DNA of 64,000 bases from Hoyosella altamirensis (GCF_014191505.1 NZ_JACHWS010000001.1:868001-932000), one strand, 5' to 3'. Numbered from the stretch's first letter, positions 33,986 to 42,249 are shown. Translations and numbers: made by a program. Notes: generated from the letters alone by a model not told the origin.

Positions 33986-34235
33986 TGGCGTTGTGCCATT
34001 GGCTCACGGTGAGAAAGGCCGATACCTCCGGGCCCGCTTCCACTGCGGTGAGAACGGCTGCGAGCGCGATCCCGGACGCGCGCAGATCGGCGCCGAGCAT
34101 CGCCAGTCCGTCCCTCGCACCGTGGCATGCGCGGCCGCCCCCCTCGAGCGCCTCCGCCGCGCAGGCCCGGCGCTGCTCAGCGTCATCCTGCAGCGGAACA
34201 AGAATGCACCCTGGTGGGACGGAGATCCTCAGCAC
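33969..34235 (-). CDS. Type VII-associated protein, N-terminal part (apparently truncated by frameshift)
   Basis: The frame has 88 residues from GTG 34235, which has GAGGTGCT before it and lies 6 bp after the WXG gene. The opening I-S-V-P-P-G-C-I-L-V-P-L is followed by helical Ala/Gly-rich sequence, then F-L-T-V-S-Q-W-H-N-A-N-A-G before an early stop. The stop arises right after two copies of TGGC. With one copy the reading continues into the next frame to give a 189-residue protein. As it stands the protein lacks its C-terminal half. The intact version may be a chaperone or immunity-like partner of the WXG protein; that is inference from position only. Confidence 0.6.
   Translation of the reverse strand: MLRISVPPGCILVPLQDDAEQRRACAAEALEGGGRACHGARDGLAMLGADLRASGIALAAVLTAVEAGPEVSAFLTVSQWHNANAGWL
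33974..33983 (-). repeat. TGGC tandem duplication at the frame break
   Basis: On the minus strand the sequence reads GC-TGGC-TGGC-TC, that is, two TGGC units. Deleting one unit fuses the 88- and 107-residue frames into one continuous 190-codon frame. This is the simplest explanation of the split and a possible slippage site. Confidence 0.7.
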
Positions 34236-34241
34236 AGCACC

Positions 34242-35282
34242 TCATTTCCCCTGCGCGAGTTCAGCAGCAGGGCGCAGCGTGTATTCACCTGGCTGGAAGA
34301 AGGCGAGCGCCGCTTCGTCCGCGTCACGGGGGTTCCAGTGCCCCTCCCACAGATTTCCGCCCAGCGAGAGGGGGTAGTTCTGGCGCCCCGCGGGAATCGT
34401 GCCGAGTCCGTCAAGCGCTAGCGTCTTCCATGTCACCTCCTCGGCGCCCGCCCGCATCGCGACGGCATGCCCTGCGAATGCAGCGGCACTCAGCGCGACA
34501 GAGGTGACTCCCAGCGCCCCCGCTAGCGGCTGGGTACCGGGAATCAGGGCGAACGCGCCCGAGGCAATCCCGAGAGCGGTGCTCAGATCGGACGCGGTGT
34601 CCGAGATGCTCGCGATTGTGTCAGCATTCTCCTGAATGAATTCCCACGCGAATTCAGGTCCCTTCAGCAGAGTGTCCAGAATCCGCCCGAATTCCGCTCC
34701 GGCTCGTTCGAACACGCCCGGTGTATTCGGAGCCAGCGCTGCGGCTTTGTCTAGTTCCGCCGACCTAATCGCGCCTTCACGGCTGTGCTCCACCTCGAGC
34801 TGATGGGCGAGCCATCGGATGTGTTCGAGTTCCTCGAGCGCGCTGCGTAACTCGCGCTGTGCAAGAAATGCGCGCAACTGGCTGTCGCTGTCGCCTGCGA
34901 CGGACTCGAGGGGAGTCAAGTAGGGGTTCATCCGGGCGGCGCTTATCCGCTCCATCGCAGCGCGCGCCGCAGTTTCGAGCTGTTCTGCGCGATGTTGCAG
35001 GTCGGCGAGGGTGTACGCCCACTTACGCAGCGATTCAGCGGAGTCCGACATCGCGGTCGCGGCGTCGCGAACCAGTGGGATCGTTGACGCTACACTCTCG
35101 GTGAACTGGTGCGCCGCATCACCGGTCCAGCTCTGATCGGCACGTGCAATCGAGGTCAAACTGTCGGCTGCGTCGCTCAGTAGCCGCGCGGACGCTCCGA
35201 ATCGCGCAGCATGGGCCTCGACGCCTGAAACGTCGCCAGGCGCGGGGTCGAAACCGAGGGCTATGAAATCGATGCGGTTCAC
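34242..35282 (-). CDS. WXG-domain type VII secretion substrate-like protein
   Basis: This is a 346-residue protein from GTG 35282. That GTG overlaps the stop of the EspC-like gene (GTGA), so the two are translationally coupled; the open frame upstream is only the other gene in another frame. Residues 20-110 form two long helices joined by S-W-T-G (Trp52-Gly54), the WXG hairpin that is recognised for ESX/type VII export. A second helical region follows (about 115-190). A hydrophobic Ala/Gly/Leu segment lies at about 255-290. A polar C-terminus of about 60 residues contains N-L-W-E-G-H-W-N-P. No recognised toxin fold is visible, and no ESX core component lies in the window. Confidence 0.83.
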   Translation of the reverse strand: MNRIDFIALGFDPAPGDVSGVEAHAARFGASARLLSDAADSLTSIARADQSWTGDAAHQFTESVASTIPLVRDAATAMSDSAESLRKWAYTLADLQHRAEQLETAARAAMERISAARMNPYLTPLESVAGDSDSQLRAFLAQRELRSALEELEHIRWLAHQLEVEHSREGAIRSAELDKAAALAPNTPGVFERAGAEFGRILDTLLKGPEFAWEFIQENADTIASISDTASDLSTALGIASGAFALIPGTQPLAGALGVTSVALSAAAFAGHAVAMRAGAEEVTWKTLALDGLGTIPAGRQNYPLSLGGNLWEGHWNPRDADEAALAFFQPGEYTLRPAAELAQGK

Positions 35283-35569
35283 CGGCCACCACCGAGAGAG
35301 CGGGCGTTGAACTCCTCGGCAGCTGCGTAGAGATCGGCTGCACTTCTGAGGCCGAAACTCATCTGTTCGTGGGCGTCGCGGAGCTTCGCAGCACCGAACC
35401 CCCACTGCGCGTTCAGATTGCGTGCTGATTCCGTCAGCTTGGATGTTCCGAGACAGGCCAGATCAGCGTCGTGCAGTTCCCGTGTGGCGGCGTGCATTCC
35501 TTCCGCGACATTGGAGAGCACGCCCGCGATGTGGCGCAGACGCACAGGTTCGACTCCTAGGTCCCTCAA
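35279..35569 (-). CDS. EspC-like type VII secretion-associated small helical protein (DUF2580-type)
   Basis: A 96-residue, fully helical protein. The opening L-G-V-E-P-V-R-L-R-H-I-A-G-V-L matches the usual start of the EspC/DUF2580 group (L-x-V-x-P-x-x-L-x-x-x-A). A second helix has the W-G-F-G turn near 57-60, and A-A-E-E-F near 85 is close to the Y-x-x-x-D/E-type C-terminal export signal. The TTG start at 35569 follows GAGGGG. It is the first gene of a minus-strand operon with the WXG protein and the split partner gene, and probably pairs with the WXG protein for export. Confidence 0.8.
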   Translation of the reverse strand: MRDLGVEPVRLRHIAGVLSNVAEGMHAATRELHDADLACLGTSKLTESARNLNAQWGFGAAKLRDAHEQMSFGLRSAADLYAAAEEFNARSLGGGR

Positions 35570-36019
35570 TGTTCCCCTCGCCCTTCCGGCTGGATGCGTG
35601 ATTCTGCTGTTGTTGAATAGGGACGCACGGCCCCTGATCTCGGTTCCATCACGGATCGGAAAAGTATGGTGATCGGGATCTTATTCAGTGCTAAAGGCCG
35701 TGAGGGACTGCGGCTCTTCGGTTTTGGCGCAGAACTTTTCGGAATGCGCTGCGCGTCGCGCAGATCTCCGTAAGATTGCGAATCAGTGACTGTATTACCC
35801 GCCCATTTGTCGGTTGACTGAATGACGCCGGAAATGAGGTCCCGTGATCGGCGGATACCGGGAATCACGAACCGGGTTGTATGGTGATGCCGGGCGTGGG
35901 GCTGGAAGGGGAATGGTGGAGGTACGGGGTGGGTGAAACCCATCCCTGGGGTGTCTGTCTCCGAATGACCACAAGTACGACAGTGGTAACTATCAGGCTG
36001 TAACGGTCGAGGGGTGAAG
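35570..36019. other. 450-bp intergenic region between divergent type VII and condensation-domain genes
   Basis: The gap must contain promoters for both divergent units. I see no gene here. A 125-codon minus-strand open frame exists, but it has no ribosome site, no family resemblance and a Pro/Arg/Ser-rich composition typical of non-coding GC-rich DNA. No strong palindrome or repeat was found. Confidence 0.5.
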
Positions 36020-37384
36020 ATGGATGTACCTAGCGTGAACCGATTTGATGGTGGCTCTAGACGGTCTGGCGTGCGTACTCCGCTGACGTCTGCTCAGGTC
36101 GCGATCTGGTTCTCGCAGCGTCTGCACCCAGAGGTTCCTGACAACCTGGTCCACTACGTCGACGTTCGCGGGAAAATCGACGAGGTCCGCCTCGCGCACG
36201 CCATCCGTGGCGCCGCACGCGAAACGGGCATTTCGACGGTGGGTTTCATCGAGAGCGACGGATGGCCATATCAAGTGGCCCGGCCCGCATCCGAGGTCGA
36301 GGTTCAGATCGTGGACCTGCGAAAGCTTCCAGATCCGTACGTCGCCGCTCAGCGCTGGATGAATGCAGACCGAACTCGGCCCGTGGACATCGTTCGCGAC
36401 GATCTTGTCACTGCGGCGATCCTGCGGATAGGCGACGATCGTGTTCTCTGGTATTCACGTGTCCATCACCTCGTGGCGGACCCCTTTGTCGTCGCGGCAT
36501 TGCTGCGCCGCGCCGCAGAGATCTACTCCGCGGACAAACGCGACGAAGCTCCGATCCCGTCGGCGTGGTCGGCTGCGCACAGTGCTGTAGATGCCGAATA
36601 CGATTACTGCGGTTCAGCCGCCTACAGCAGGGATTCCGAATACTGGACTGAGCAGCTGCATGACGCGGCAGAGCCCATCAGCCTGGCTGGGCGAAGCGCG
36701 GAACCGAGCCTCGACACGGTGCGGATCCAGGGAACCGTGCCCGCCGCAGTCAATGCACGTATCGCGTACCGCTCCGAGCAACTCGGGACGACCATTGCGA
36801 TTGTCGTTGCGGCCGCTTTCACCGCGTATCAATTGCGTGCGACGACGAGCGACGACCCCCTCGTCTCCCTGCAGGTCGCGGCTCGGCCAACCATGCTGCT
36901 TCGTCGCTCGCCAGGCGTGCTGTCGAATGTGATTCCGCTGCGCAGCAGAATCACCGCCTCCACACCTGTACGAAGCGCGATACGCGCGGTCGCGGAAGCG
37001 ACAATCGGAGCACTTAGTCACCAGCGATACCGCCGCGACGACATCATCCGCGAGCTTGGCCTAGTGAGTGATTCAGCGGGAGACTTCGGGCCTGTGCTGA
37101 ACTTCGCACTCAACGAATCCACTGTCGACATCGGCGGTACGCGCTTCGACGTGCATGAACTTGCTGGCGGTCTGGTCAACGACCTCAAAGTCACACTGCG
37201 ATCGGACGCCAACGATAACCTGGTCATCGAATTCGAGGCGAACCCACGCTTGTATTCGCACACTGAGGTCGAGTCGCACCACGTGAGATTCCTCGCGTTC
37301 CTCGAGCAGTTCATCACAGCTGCAGATTTCACCCACATCGGCGCGCTTCGGGGCTTCGGACCGAATCTGCAGCTCGTACGCTGA
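36020..37384 (+). CDS. Stand-alone condensation-domain protein (NRPS C-domain/Pap-like fold)
   Basis: The protein has 454 residues from ATG 36020, which is preceded by GAGGGG with good spacing; a GTG two codons upstream is possible. It spans one full condensation domain: L-T-S-A-Q-V-A-I-W near the N-terminus (core C1-like), the active-site motif H-H-L-V-A-D-P near 149-155 (C3), and a second half with P-G-V-L-S-N-V-I-P-L near 300 (C5-like). The family motif is HHxxxDG; here Gly is replaced by Pro while both His and the Asp are kept. No adenylation or carrier domain is present, so it could be an acyltransferase like PapA, or a non-catalytic relative. It is divergent to the type VII operon and followed by an EspG gene. 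Confidence 0.85.
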   Translation: MDVPSVNRFDGGSRRSGVRTPLTSAQVAIWFSQRLHPEVPDNLVHYVDVRGKIDEVRLAHAIRGAARETGISTVGFIESDGWPYQVARPASEVEVQIVDLRKLPDPYVAAQRWMNADRTRPVDIVRDDLVTAAILRIGDDRVLWYSRVHHLVADPFVVAALLRRAAEIYSADKRDEAPIPSAWSAAHSAVDAEYDYCGSAAYSRDSEYWTEQLHDAAEPISLAGRSAEPSLDTVRIQGTVPAAVNARIAYRSEQLGTTIAIVVAAAFTAYQLRATTSDDPLVSLQVAARPTMLLRRSPGVLSNVIPLRSRITASTPVRSAIRAVAEATIGALSHQRYRRDDIIRELGLVSDSAGDFGPVLNFALNESTVDIGGTRFDVHELAGGLVNDLKVTLRSDANDNLVIEFEANPRLYSHTEVESHHVRFLAFLEQFITAADFTHIGALRGFGPNLQLVR

Positions 37385-37494
37385 CCAACGCCGTCGGGCG
37401 CATATGAGCCACGACACAATATTGAATCGATTAGCGCGGAACCAGGCGCTCCCCGGATTCGTCAGACCATGACAGAGTGAGGGGAGAACCGATC

Positions 37495-38238
37495 GTGCAC
37501 GTGAAATCATGGCATGTGACAGCCCTTGAGCTGTCGATTTTATTGTTCAGTGCTGGACGCGACCGGTTACCGTACCCGCTGCAGCACTCGCTGCCGAATT
37601 CAGATGAGGGTGCCACCCGCGAAGAACTGGCGACAGCAAAACGCCGCATTGAAAAGCAACTGTCACGTGAACTTGAGGAAGCCGCGCTCTGCCTCCTCGA
37701 ACCCGAGAAGTACGCTCAATCGGTTAGCTTTGTCCGCGACGGTGAAAGCGCGAAGAAGCAACGCGCAATTGCCGCAGCTCGGGGTGCTCACGCAGGAGTC
37801 GCTGTTCAAGAACCAGGTGCATCGGAAAGCCACGGCGGTGACGTAGTACTGCGCCTCGTTCCGCGTGCAGCGGCCGCGCAGTACGTGGTGGCGTCGCTGC
37901 CAGACACCCCCGCGGGACTGTCGCGCAGTGTGACGGGACACACCACCGTTGCGAAAGCTGCGGAAACGCTGATGCCGCAGCGGCATCCGACCCACAGCGA
38001 CGGTGTCACCGCCGAAATGCTTTTCTCCCGCCGCCGCACAGCCACCGGCGAAGTAATAGTGGGCTCCGGGCCGACGTACAGCACGCGTGTAAACGAGACT
38101 GACACCGCACTCAGTTGGATCGACGTTGATGGCGATGGCCGCTACCTGGTGCGAGCAACGGGAAACTCGGACTGTCTCAGTGTTCTTCCAGCTGACGGTG
38201 CGCGACTTACCCGAGAGATCCGGCGGTGCCTCGCGTAG
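37495..38238 (+). CDS. ESX secretion-associated chaperone, EspG family
   Basis: I use GTG 37495 (247 residues) after GAGGGGAGAACC; the frame is open six codons upstream. The protein opens with the EspG pattern: W-H-V-T-A-L-E-L near 4-12 and G-R-D-R-L-P-Y-P-L near 21-30. It continues with a helical block and the late P-A-G-L-S-R-S-V-T-G-type segment near 140. EspG proteins bind PE/PPE or WXG substrates in the cytosol and hand them to the ESX ATPase. Here it is an orphan, with no PE/PPE or Ecc gene in the window. The nearest candidate clients are the EspC-like/WXG pair 2 kb away. It ends 10 bp from a convergent gene. Confidence 0.8.
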   Translation: MHVKSWHVTALELSILLFSAGRDRLPYPLQHSLPNSDEGATREELATAKRRIEKQLSRELEEAALCLLEPEKYAQSVSFVRDGESAKKQRAIAAARGAHAGVAVQEPGASESHGGDVVLRLVPRAAAAQYVVASLPDTPAGLSRSVTGHTTVAKAAETLMPQRHPTHSDGVTAEMLFSRRRTATGEVIVGSGPTYSTRVNETDTALSWIDVDGDGRYLVRATGNSDCLSVLPADGARLTREIRRCLA

Positions 38239-38248
38239 CGTGGCACGT

Positions 38249-40003
38249 TCAGCGACCTCCGCCGCCTCCGCCGCCACCCCCGCCGCCGGAGAATCCGCCG
38301 CTGCTCGAGAACCCGCTACTGGCGCTTGGACCGCCCGGTGAACTTACGAAACCGCTCATGGACTCGCTGAAGTGCGCAGTACTGAACGGCTGGGTGCCGT
38401 AATACCAGAAGGGCACGATGTGGCGCTCCTCGTACTTCTCGGAAAGCTCGTTGACCCACTTCTTTTCTTGGCCGAATAGCACGGCGTACGGCAGGGTGCG
38501 TTCATAAAGCTGAACCACCTGATCAGAGTTGAATGCGCTCATCGGCATTGTTGGCGCGGTTCCGGGGGCCTGCATCGCGGCGATGCGGTCCTTTTCATTC
38601 ATGCCCACATACCGTTTCAGCCCGTCCAGGTGATCCACGACCGCACGGCCGCGCGGCGTCAGAGGACGAATGTCAACCGCGGCGATGATCGCGATGAGGG
38701 CAGCGACAAAGGTTGCCGCTAGCAGCCCATATCGCCAGTCCGCGGGCTGGTTGCCCAGAATTATCGCTGCGATACCGCTGACGACAATGGCGGCTCCAGC
38801 GATCGCAAAGACCTTCCATCCGGCTTTCACCCGATTGCGGTAGCCATGCTGAATGGCGTCCTTCCGCGCGGTCGACTGCAGTTCCTGCAGCTGCTGTGTC
38901 ACGTCGCTGTCTTTGTCCGCGAAGTTGTGCCGCGCGCCCGCAAGGCCGGAGGGGAAGAAGGCATCGATCAACTGACGTTCGTAAGGATTTAGCCCATCGG
39001 TGTGGACGAGTTCCACCGAATACTTGTTCGATGACGTGAACGCGCTCTTCTTCTCCTCTTCGACAATCCGAACGAAGCCCCGGACCGCAAGGTCAAGGAT
39101 CTGAGCCGGAATGGCATTCGCGACGCTGCCTTGTATGCCCGCGGCCTCGATAATCGAGAGCCCCTGAGGTGGAGCGTACTGCAGCGAGACGGGCCCATTG
39201 CGCGGCGCACTCCGACCGATCGTCATGCGGATTCGAGTGACCACTCCCAGCACACCGAGGGCCGCGAGCATGGCTCCGATCATCGAGTAGCGTGCGGCAG
39301 CACCGATGGGGCCCTGATCGTACGGTGCGAAAGTGCCTGGCTCGAACATGGCGACAAGAGTGACGTTCTCGCCGGCGTCCAGCGGCCTGTTCGCTGTGAA
39401 AGTCAGCGTCTGGCCATCGCTCGTCGCATCGCACTCTTCGACGGCTCCGAACTCACCCGCGATGCAGCGGATCGCGCCTGTGAACTCGTCCCGCACTGAT
39501 TCATCGAGATGCACGCGCGCGGTGAGCGCCTCGAAGGGCTGGCGCCACTCGACGCCGTTCGTATTCCAGTAGAACTCTTGGTGTGCGCCGTCATCCAGAA
39601 TGACATCCCGCATCGTGTAGGTGAACTCGTACACCTGGGTCCCATTGACGTAGTCGTCGGTGCCAGTCTCGATAACAGTGTTCTCGCCACTCGAGTACTC
39701 GTCGTAGATCGGCTCTTCAGCGCCGTTGCGCGTCACAGACTCCACGGAGAGACTTACTGTGTGCCCGTCGTAATGGCGCGGGATCTCACGCACCAGCCCT
39801 TTGTTCTGGTCGAAGTCCGGAAACTCCGCCGTCAGCCTCTCGACAACGCGCAGAGAAGCGCGGCCCTCATCATCGCGCGAGAGGTAGTAGTCGGCGTCGA
39901 AACTGCTGAACGTGAAGTCTTCGGTCGACTGCGCAACCGCGGCGGGCGCGGGAACGAGAAGCGCGAATGCCGCACACAGCAACAGCAGAGCTGTTCGTCT
40001 CAT
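38249..40003 (-). CDS. DUF2207-family membrane protein with glycine-rich tail
   Basis: I start at ATG 40003 (584 residues) because it begins a clear signal peptide (MRRTALLLL, ending A-A-V-A-Q); the frame runs 43 codons further upstream. An extracellular beta-rich domain of about 200 residues (DUF2207) is followed by a helix near 240, a cytosolic block, two helices at about 395-440, and a C-terminal tail that is Ser/Gly-rich and ends in eleven consecutive Gly and one Arg. Such proteins are predicted membrane proteins of unknown function, common in actinobacteria. It is convergent to the EspG gene and divergent to the lipoprotein gene. Confidence 0.88.
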   Translation of the reverse strand: MRRTALLLLCAAFALLVPAPAAVAQSTEDFTFSSFDADYYLSRDDEGRASLRVVERLTAEFPDFDQNKGLVREIPRHYDGHTVSLSVESVTRNGAEEPIYDEYSSGENTVIETGTDDYVNGTQVYEFTYTMRDVILDDGAHQEFYWNTNGVEWRQPFEALTARVHLDESVRDEFTGAIRCIAGEFGAVEECDATSDGQTLTFTANRPLDAGENVTLVAMFEPGTFAPYDQGPIGAAARYSMIGAMLAALGVLGVVTRIRMTIGRSAPRNGPVSLQYAPPQGLSIIEAAGIQGSVANAIPAQILDLAVRGFVRIVEEEKKSAFTSSNKYSVELVHTDGLNPYERQLIDAFFPSGLAGARHNFADKDSDVTQQLQELQSTARKDAIQHGYRNRVKAGWKVFAIAGAAIVVSGIAAIILGNQPADWRYGLLAATFVAALIAIIAAVDIRPLTPRGRAVVDHLDGLKRYVGMNEKDRIAAMQAPGTAPTMPMSAFNSDQVVQLYERTLPYAVLFGQEKKWVNELSEKYEERHIVPFWYYGTQPFSTAHFSESMSGFVSSPGGPSASSGFSSSGGFSGGGGGGGGGGGR

Positions 40004-40168
40004 GTCAGGCACGCTAGCACCGGCAGCTGCCATCGTCCCGATCAGGCGTCGTGAGTCCCCTCGAACATATTGCGGATTGTGCATAGGGCCACGTGAGAGA
40101 TATTTTCTCGATTTCTCCCAACCACGCGCCAAAGGCGCGCAGAATTACCGTTATTACCTAGTTGCGGA

Positions 40169-40207
40169 GATTCGCGGTGAAGATTCGCGGTGAAGATTCG
40201 CACTGAA
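40169..40207 (+). repeat. 13-bp tandem repeat (3 copies) just upstream of a lipoprotein gene
   Basis: GATTCGCGGTGAA occurs at 40169 and 40182, and a variant GATTCGCACTGAA at 40195. The array ends 16 bp before the ATG at 40223, so it lies in the 5' leader or promoter. Change in copy number would alter promoter or leader spacing. Confidence 0.8.
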
Positions 40208-40222
40208 GAAGAGAGGGCGATT

Positions 40223-41113
40223 ATGAGGTCACGCACATGGAGGCTCACCAGTGCTGCGGCCGCGACCGGACTTGCCTTGGCGTTTGTGACGGGCTGCGGT
40301 ACCGACACCGATGACGAAGGTCTCGGTGACGCCACACCCGACGCGGCAACACCGGAAGCGACGACAGAAGTAACCGAAGAGGAGATGGAACCGCCCGAGG
40401 GCATGTTCTTTGGGTCCGAAGTCGAGGTGGGAGAGGGATCTGCACGCACATTCGTGCTCCTTGACGACGACGGCGCACCGACTGAAGTGGGGATTCGGCT
40501 TTCAGAAGGAGCGCTTGAGGCGCTGCCGGACGCGCCTGATGGTCCGCCCGAATTCTGGGAGATGGAACTGCCCGATGAGGCTGAGGACACAGTATTCCAG
40601 TTCGTGTCACTCGACTGGGCCAGCCACGGACACGAACCGCCCGGACTGTTCGACGTTCCCCATTTCGACATCCACTTCTACATGATCGATGTCGACGAGG
40701 TGATGGCGATCGATCCGGAGGATCCGGACTTTGCGGAGAAGGCCGAGAACGTGCCTGAGCCGCAATACATGCCGCAGGACTTCATCACCCTCCCCGATGC
40801 TCCTATCGCGGAAACAGCGGTCCCTGCGATGGGTGTGCACTGGATTGACTCCGAAGGCGGTCTTGTCCCGGGCGAGTACGAATTCGAGGTGGTCTTCATC
40901 AACGGGTCGTGGGACGGCGAATACACGTTTATGGAGCCAATGGTCACGCTGGAATTCCTGCAGTCGCGCGAGTCGTTCGAGGCTGAAATCAAGCAGCCTG
41001 AGGCGTACCAGCGGACCGGATACTATCCGACTATGTACAGCGTGACTTTCGACGAGGCAACTGGTGAGCACGTCATCACGCTCGGCGGACTGGAGATGCG
41101 CGAGGAGAGCTGA
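40223..41113 (+). CDS. Lipoprotein with conserved His/Asp-rich motif (TTHB210/DUF5602-like?)
   Basis: I use ATG 40223 (296 residues) after GAGAGGG. The signal peptide ends in a lipobox F-V-T-G-C (Cys25). An acidic, Thr/Glu-rich spacer (about 27-60) leads to the folded part. This contains S-H-G-H-E-P-P-G-L-F-D-V-P-H-F-D-I-H-F-Y near 131-151 and G-V-H-W-I-D near 206. The cluster of His, Glu and Asp would suit metal binding or hydrolysis. It reminds me of the DUF5602/TTHB210-like family, but I could not confirm this. A tandem repeat precedes it and a long perfect hairpin follows the stop. Confidence 0.82.
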   Translation: MRSRTWRLTSAAAATGLALAFVTGCGTDTDDEGLGDATPDAATPEATTEVTEEEMEPPEGMFFGSEVEVGEGSARTFVLLDDDGAPTEVGIRLSEGALEALPDAPDGPPEFWEMELPDEAEDTVFQFVSLDWASHGHEPPGLFDVPHFDIHFYMIDVDEVMAIDPEDPDFAEKAENVPEPQYMPQDFITLPDAPIAETAVPAMGVHWIDSEGGLVPGEYEFEVVFINGSWDGEYTFMEPMVTLEFLQSRESFEAEIKQPEAYQRTGYYPTMYSVTFDEATGEHVITLGGLEMREES

Positions 41114-41145
41114 GATTTCCTCGACGGACGCGGATTTCCTAGAGT

Positions 41146-41189
41146 AACTATGAATCTCCTCAGGATGTTTCCTGAGGAGATTCATAGTT
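41146..41189. terminator. 20-bp perfect hairpin between convergent genes
   Basis: The arm 41146-41165 (AACTATGAATCTCCTCAGGA) pairs without mismatch with 41170-41189 around a 4-nt TGTT loop. It lies 32 bp after the lipoprotein stop and 19 bp before the end of the convergent LLM gene. The stem is far longer and richer in A/T than other terminators in the window. Only three T residues follow. Confidence 0.7.
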
Positions 41190-41208
41190 TCGTGCGGCAA
41201 TCCGGAGA

Positions 41209-42249
41209 TTAGTCCGTCAGCGCTCGCAATTGCTCGATCAGACGCACGCGGGCGTCGGTTTCGAACGCCATCGGCGTGACGTTGAGGGTGGTGACACCCG
41301 CTTCGCGGAACGCCGCGATCCGTTCCTTCACGAACCCCGCAGGGCCGATCAGCGACGTTGCGCGCACCAGTTCAGTCGGCACATGTTCCGCTGCCTCGTC
41401 TTTCTTGCCCTCGAGGTATAGCTCCTGAATTCGGTCTGCCTCGGCACCATATCCGTACTGTGTGGCAAGACTGTGATAGAAGTTCTTACCTTTCGCCCCC
41501 ATGCCGCCGATATACAGCGCCATGAAGGGCTTGACTAGGTCGAGAAGTGGTTCGACGTCGTCGCCAATGGCAAGCGGGGGACCAGCGTAGATGTCGAGCT
41601 CACCCAAAGCGGGGTCGCGCTTTTCGAAACCTTTCGCCAGGGCCTCGCCCCACACGTCCTTCGCCTTCTCCGGATAAAAGAATATTGGCTGCCAGCCCTC
41701 GGCTAACTCGGCCGTCATCTGCACGTTCTTCGGTCCAAGCGAGGCCAGCAAGATCGGGATGCGTTCCCGAACAGGATGGTTGATCAACTTCAGCGGCTTC
41801 CCGAGGCCAGTGCCCTGCCCTGCTGGGAGCGGCAACTTGTAGTAGCGGCCGTCGTATTCGAGTTTCTCCCGCCGCCACACTTTGCGGCAGATTTCGATGA
41901 TCTCGCGCGTGCGCCCGATCGGCGCATCGTAGGGAACGCCGTGGAAGCCTTCGATAACCTGAGGCCCGGATGCACCTAGACCCAATACGAAGCGCCCACC
42001 AGACACGTAGTCCAGACCAGCTGCGGTCATTGCAGTTAGCGTCGGTGTACGCGTGAACGCCTGCAATATGCCTGAGGCCAGCTGAATCCGCGACGTCTTC
42101 GCGGCGAGATAGCCGAGCGCGCTCACCGCATCGAAGCTGTACGCCTCGGCGACGAACACGATGTCGAGTCCCGCTCGCTCAAGGTCAGCGATCTCGGCCG
42201 CCGCATCCGCGAACTCGCCTGAGTAGTTGATAGACAGCCCGATTCGCAT
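41209..42249 (-). CDS. LLM-class oxidoreductase, probably F420-dependent (paralogue A)
   Basis: The protein has 346 residues. ATG 42249 follows AAAGGGG; the open frame is 30 codons longer. LLM features are M-R-I-G-L-S-I-N-Y-S-G at the N-terminus, G-L-D-I-V-F-V-A-E near 30, G-R-F-V-L-G-L-G-A-S-G-P-Q-V near 81-94, and T-G-L-G-K-P-L-K-L-I near 145. G-P-K-N-V-x-x-T-A-E and the late Y-I-G-G-M-G-A-K-G motif are shared with the gene at 46889-47929, so the two are paralogues. This subgroup is mainly F420-linked in mycobacteria, but the cofactor is not proven. It is divergent to the crotonase gene. Confidence 0.9.
   Translation of the reverse strand: MRIGLSINYSGEFADAAAEIADLERAGLDIVFVAEAYSFDAVSALGYLAAKTSRIQLASGILQAFTRTPTLTAMTAAGLDYVSGGRFVLGLGASGPQVIEGFHGVPYDAPIGRTREIIEICRKVWRREKLEYDGRYYKLPLPAGQGTGLGKPLKLINHPVRERIPILLASLGPKNVQMTAELAEGWQPIFFYPEKAKDVWGEALAKGFEKRDPALGELDIYAGPPLAIGDDVEPLLDLVKPFMALYIGGMGAKGKNFYHSLATQYGYGAEADRIQELYLEGKKDEAAEHVPTELVRATSLIGPAGFVKERIAAFREAGVTTLNVTPMAFETDARVRLIEQLRALTD

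Noticed and set aside
35566..35943. 125-codon minus-strand open frame in the gap before the condensation-domain gene
   Set aside because: It has no ribosome site or family resemblance and overlaps the start of the EspC-like gene. The Pro/Arg/Ser-rich composition suggests non-coding DNA.
38249..38290. Poly-glycine coding run as a possible sequencing artefact or phase-variable tract
   Set aside because: The codons are mixed Gly codons rather than a homopolymer, and Gly-rich tails are usual in DUF2207 proteins.
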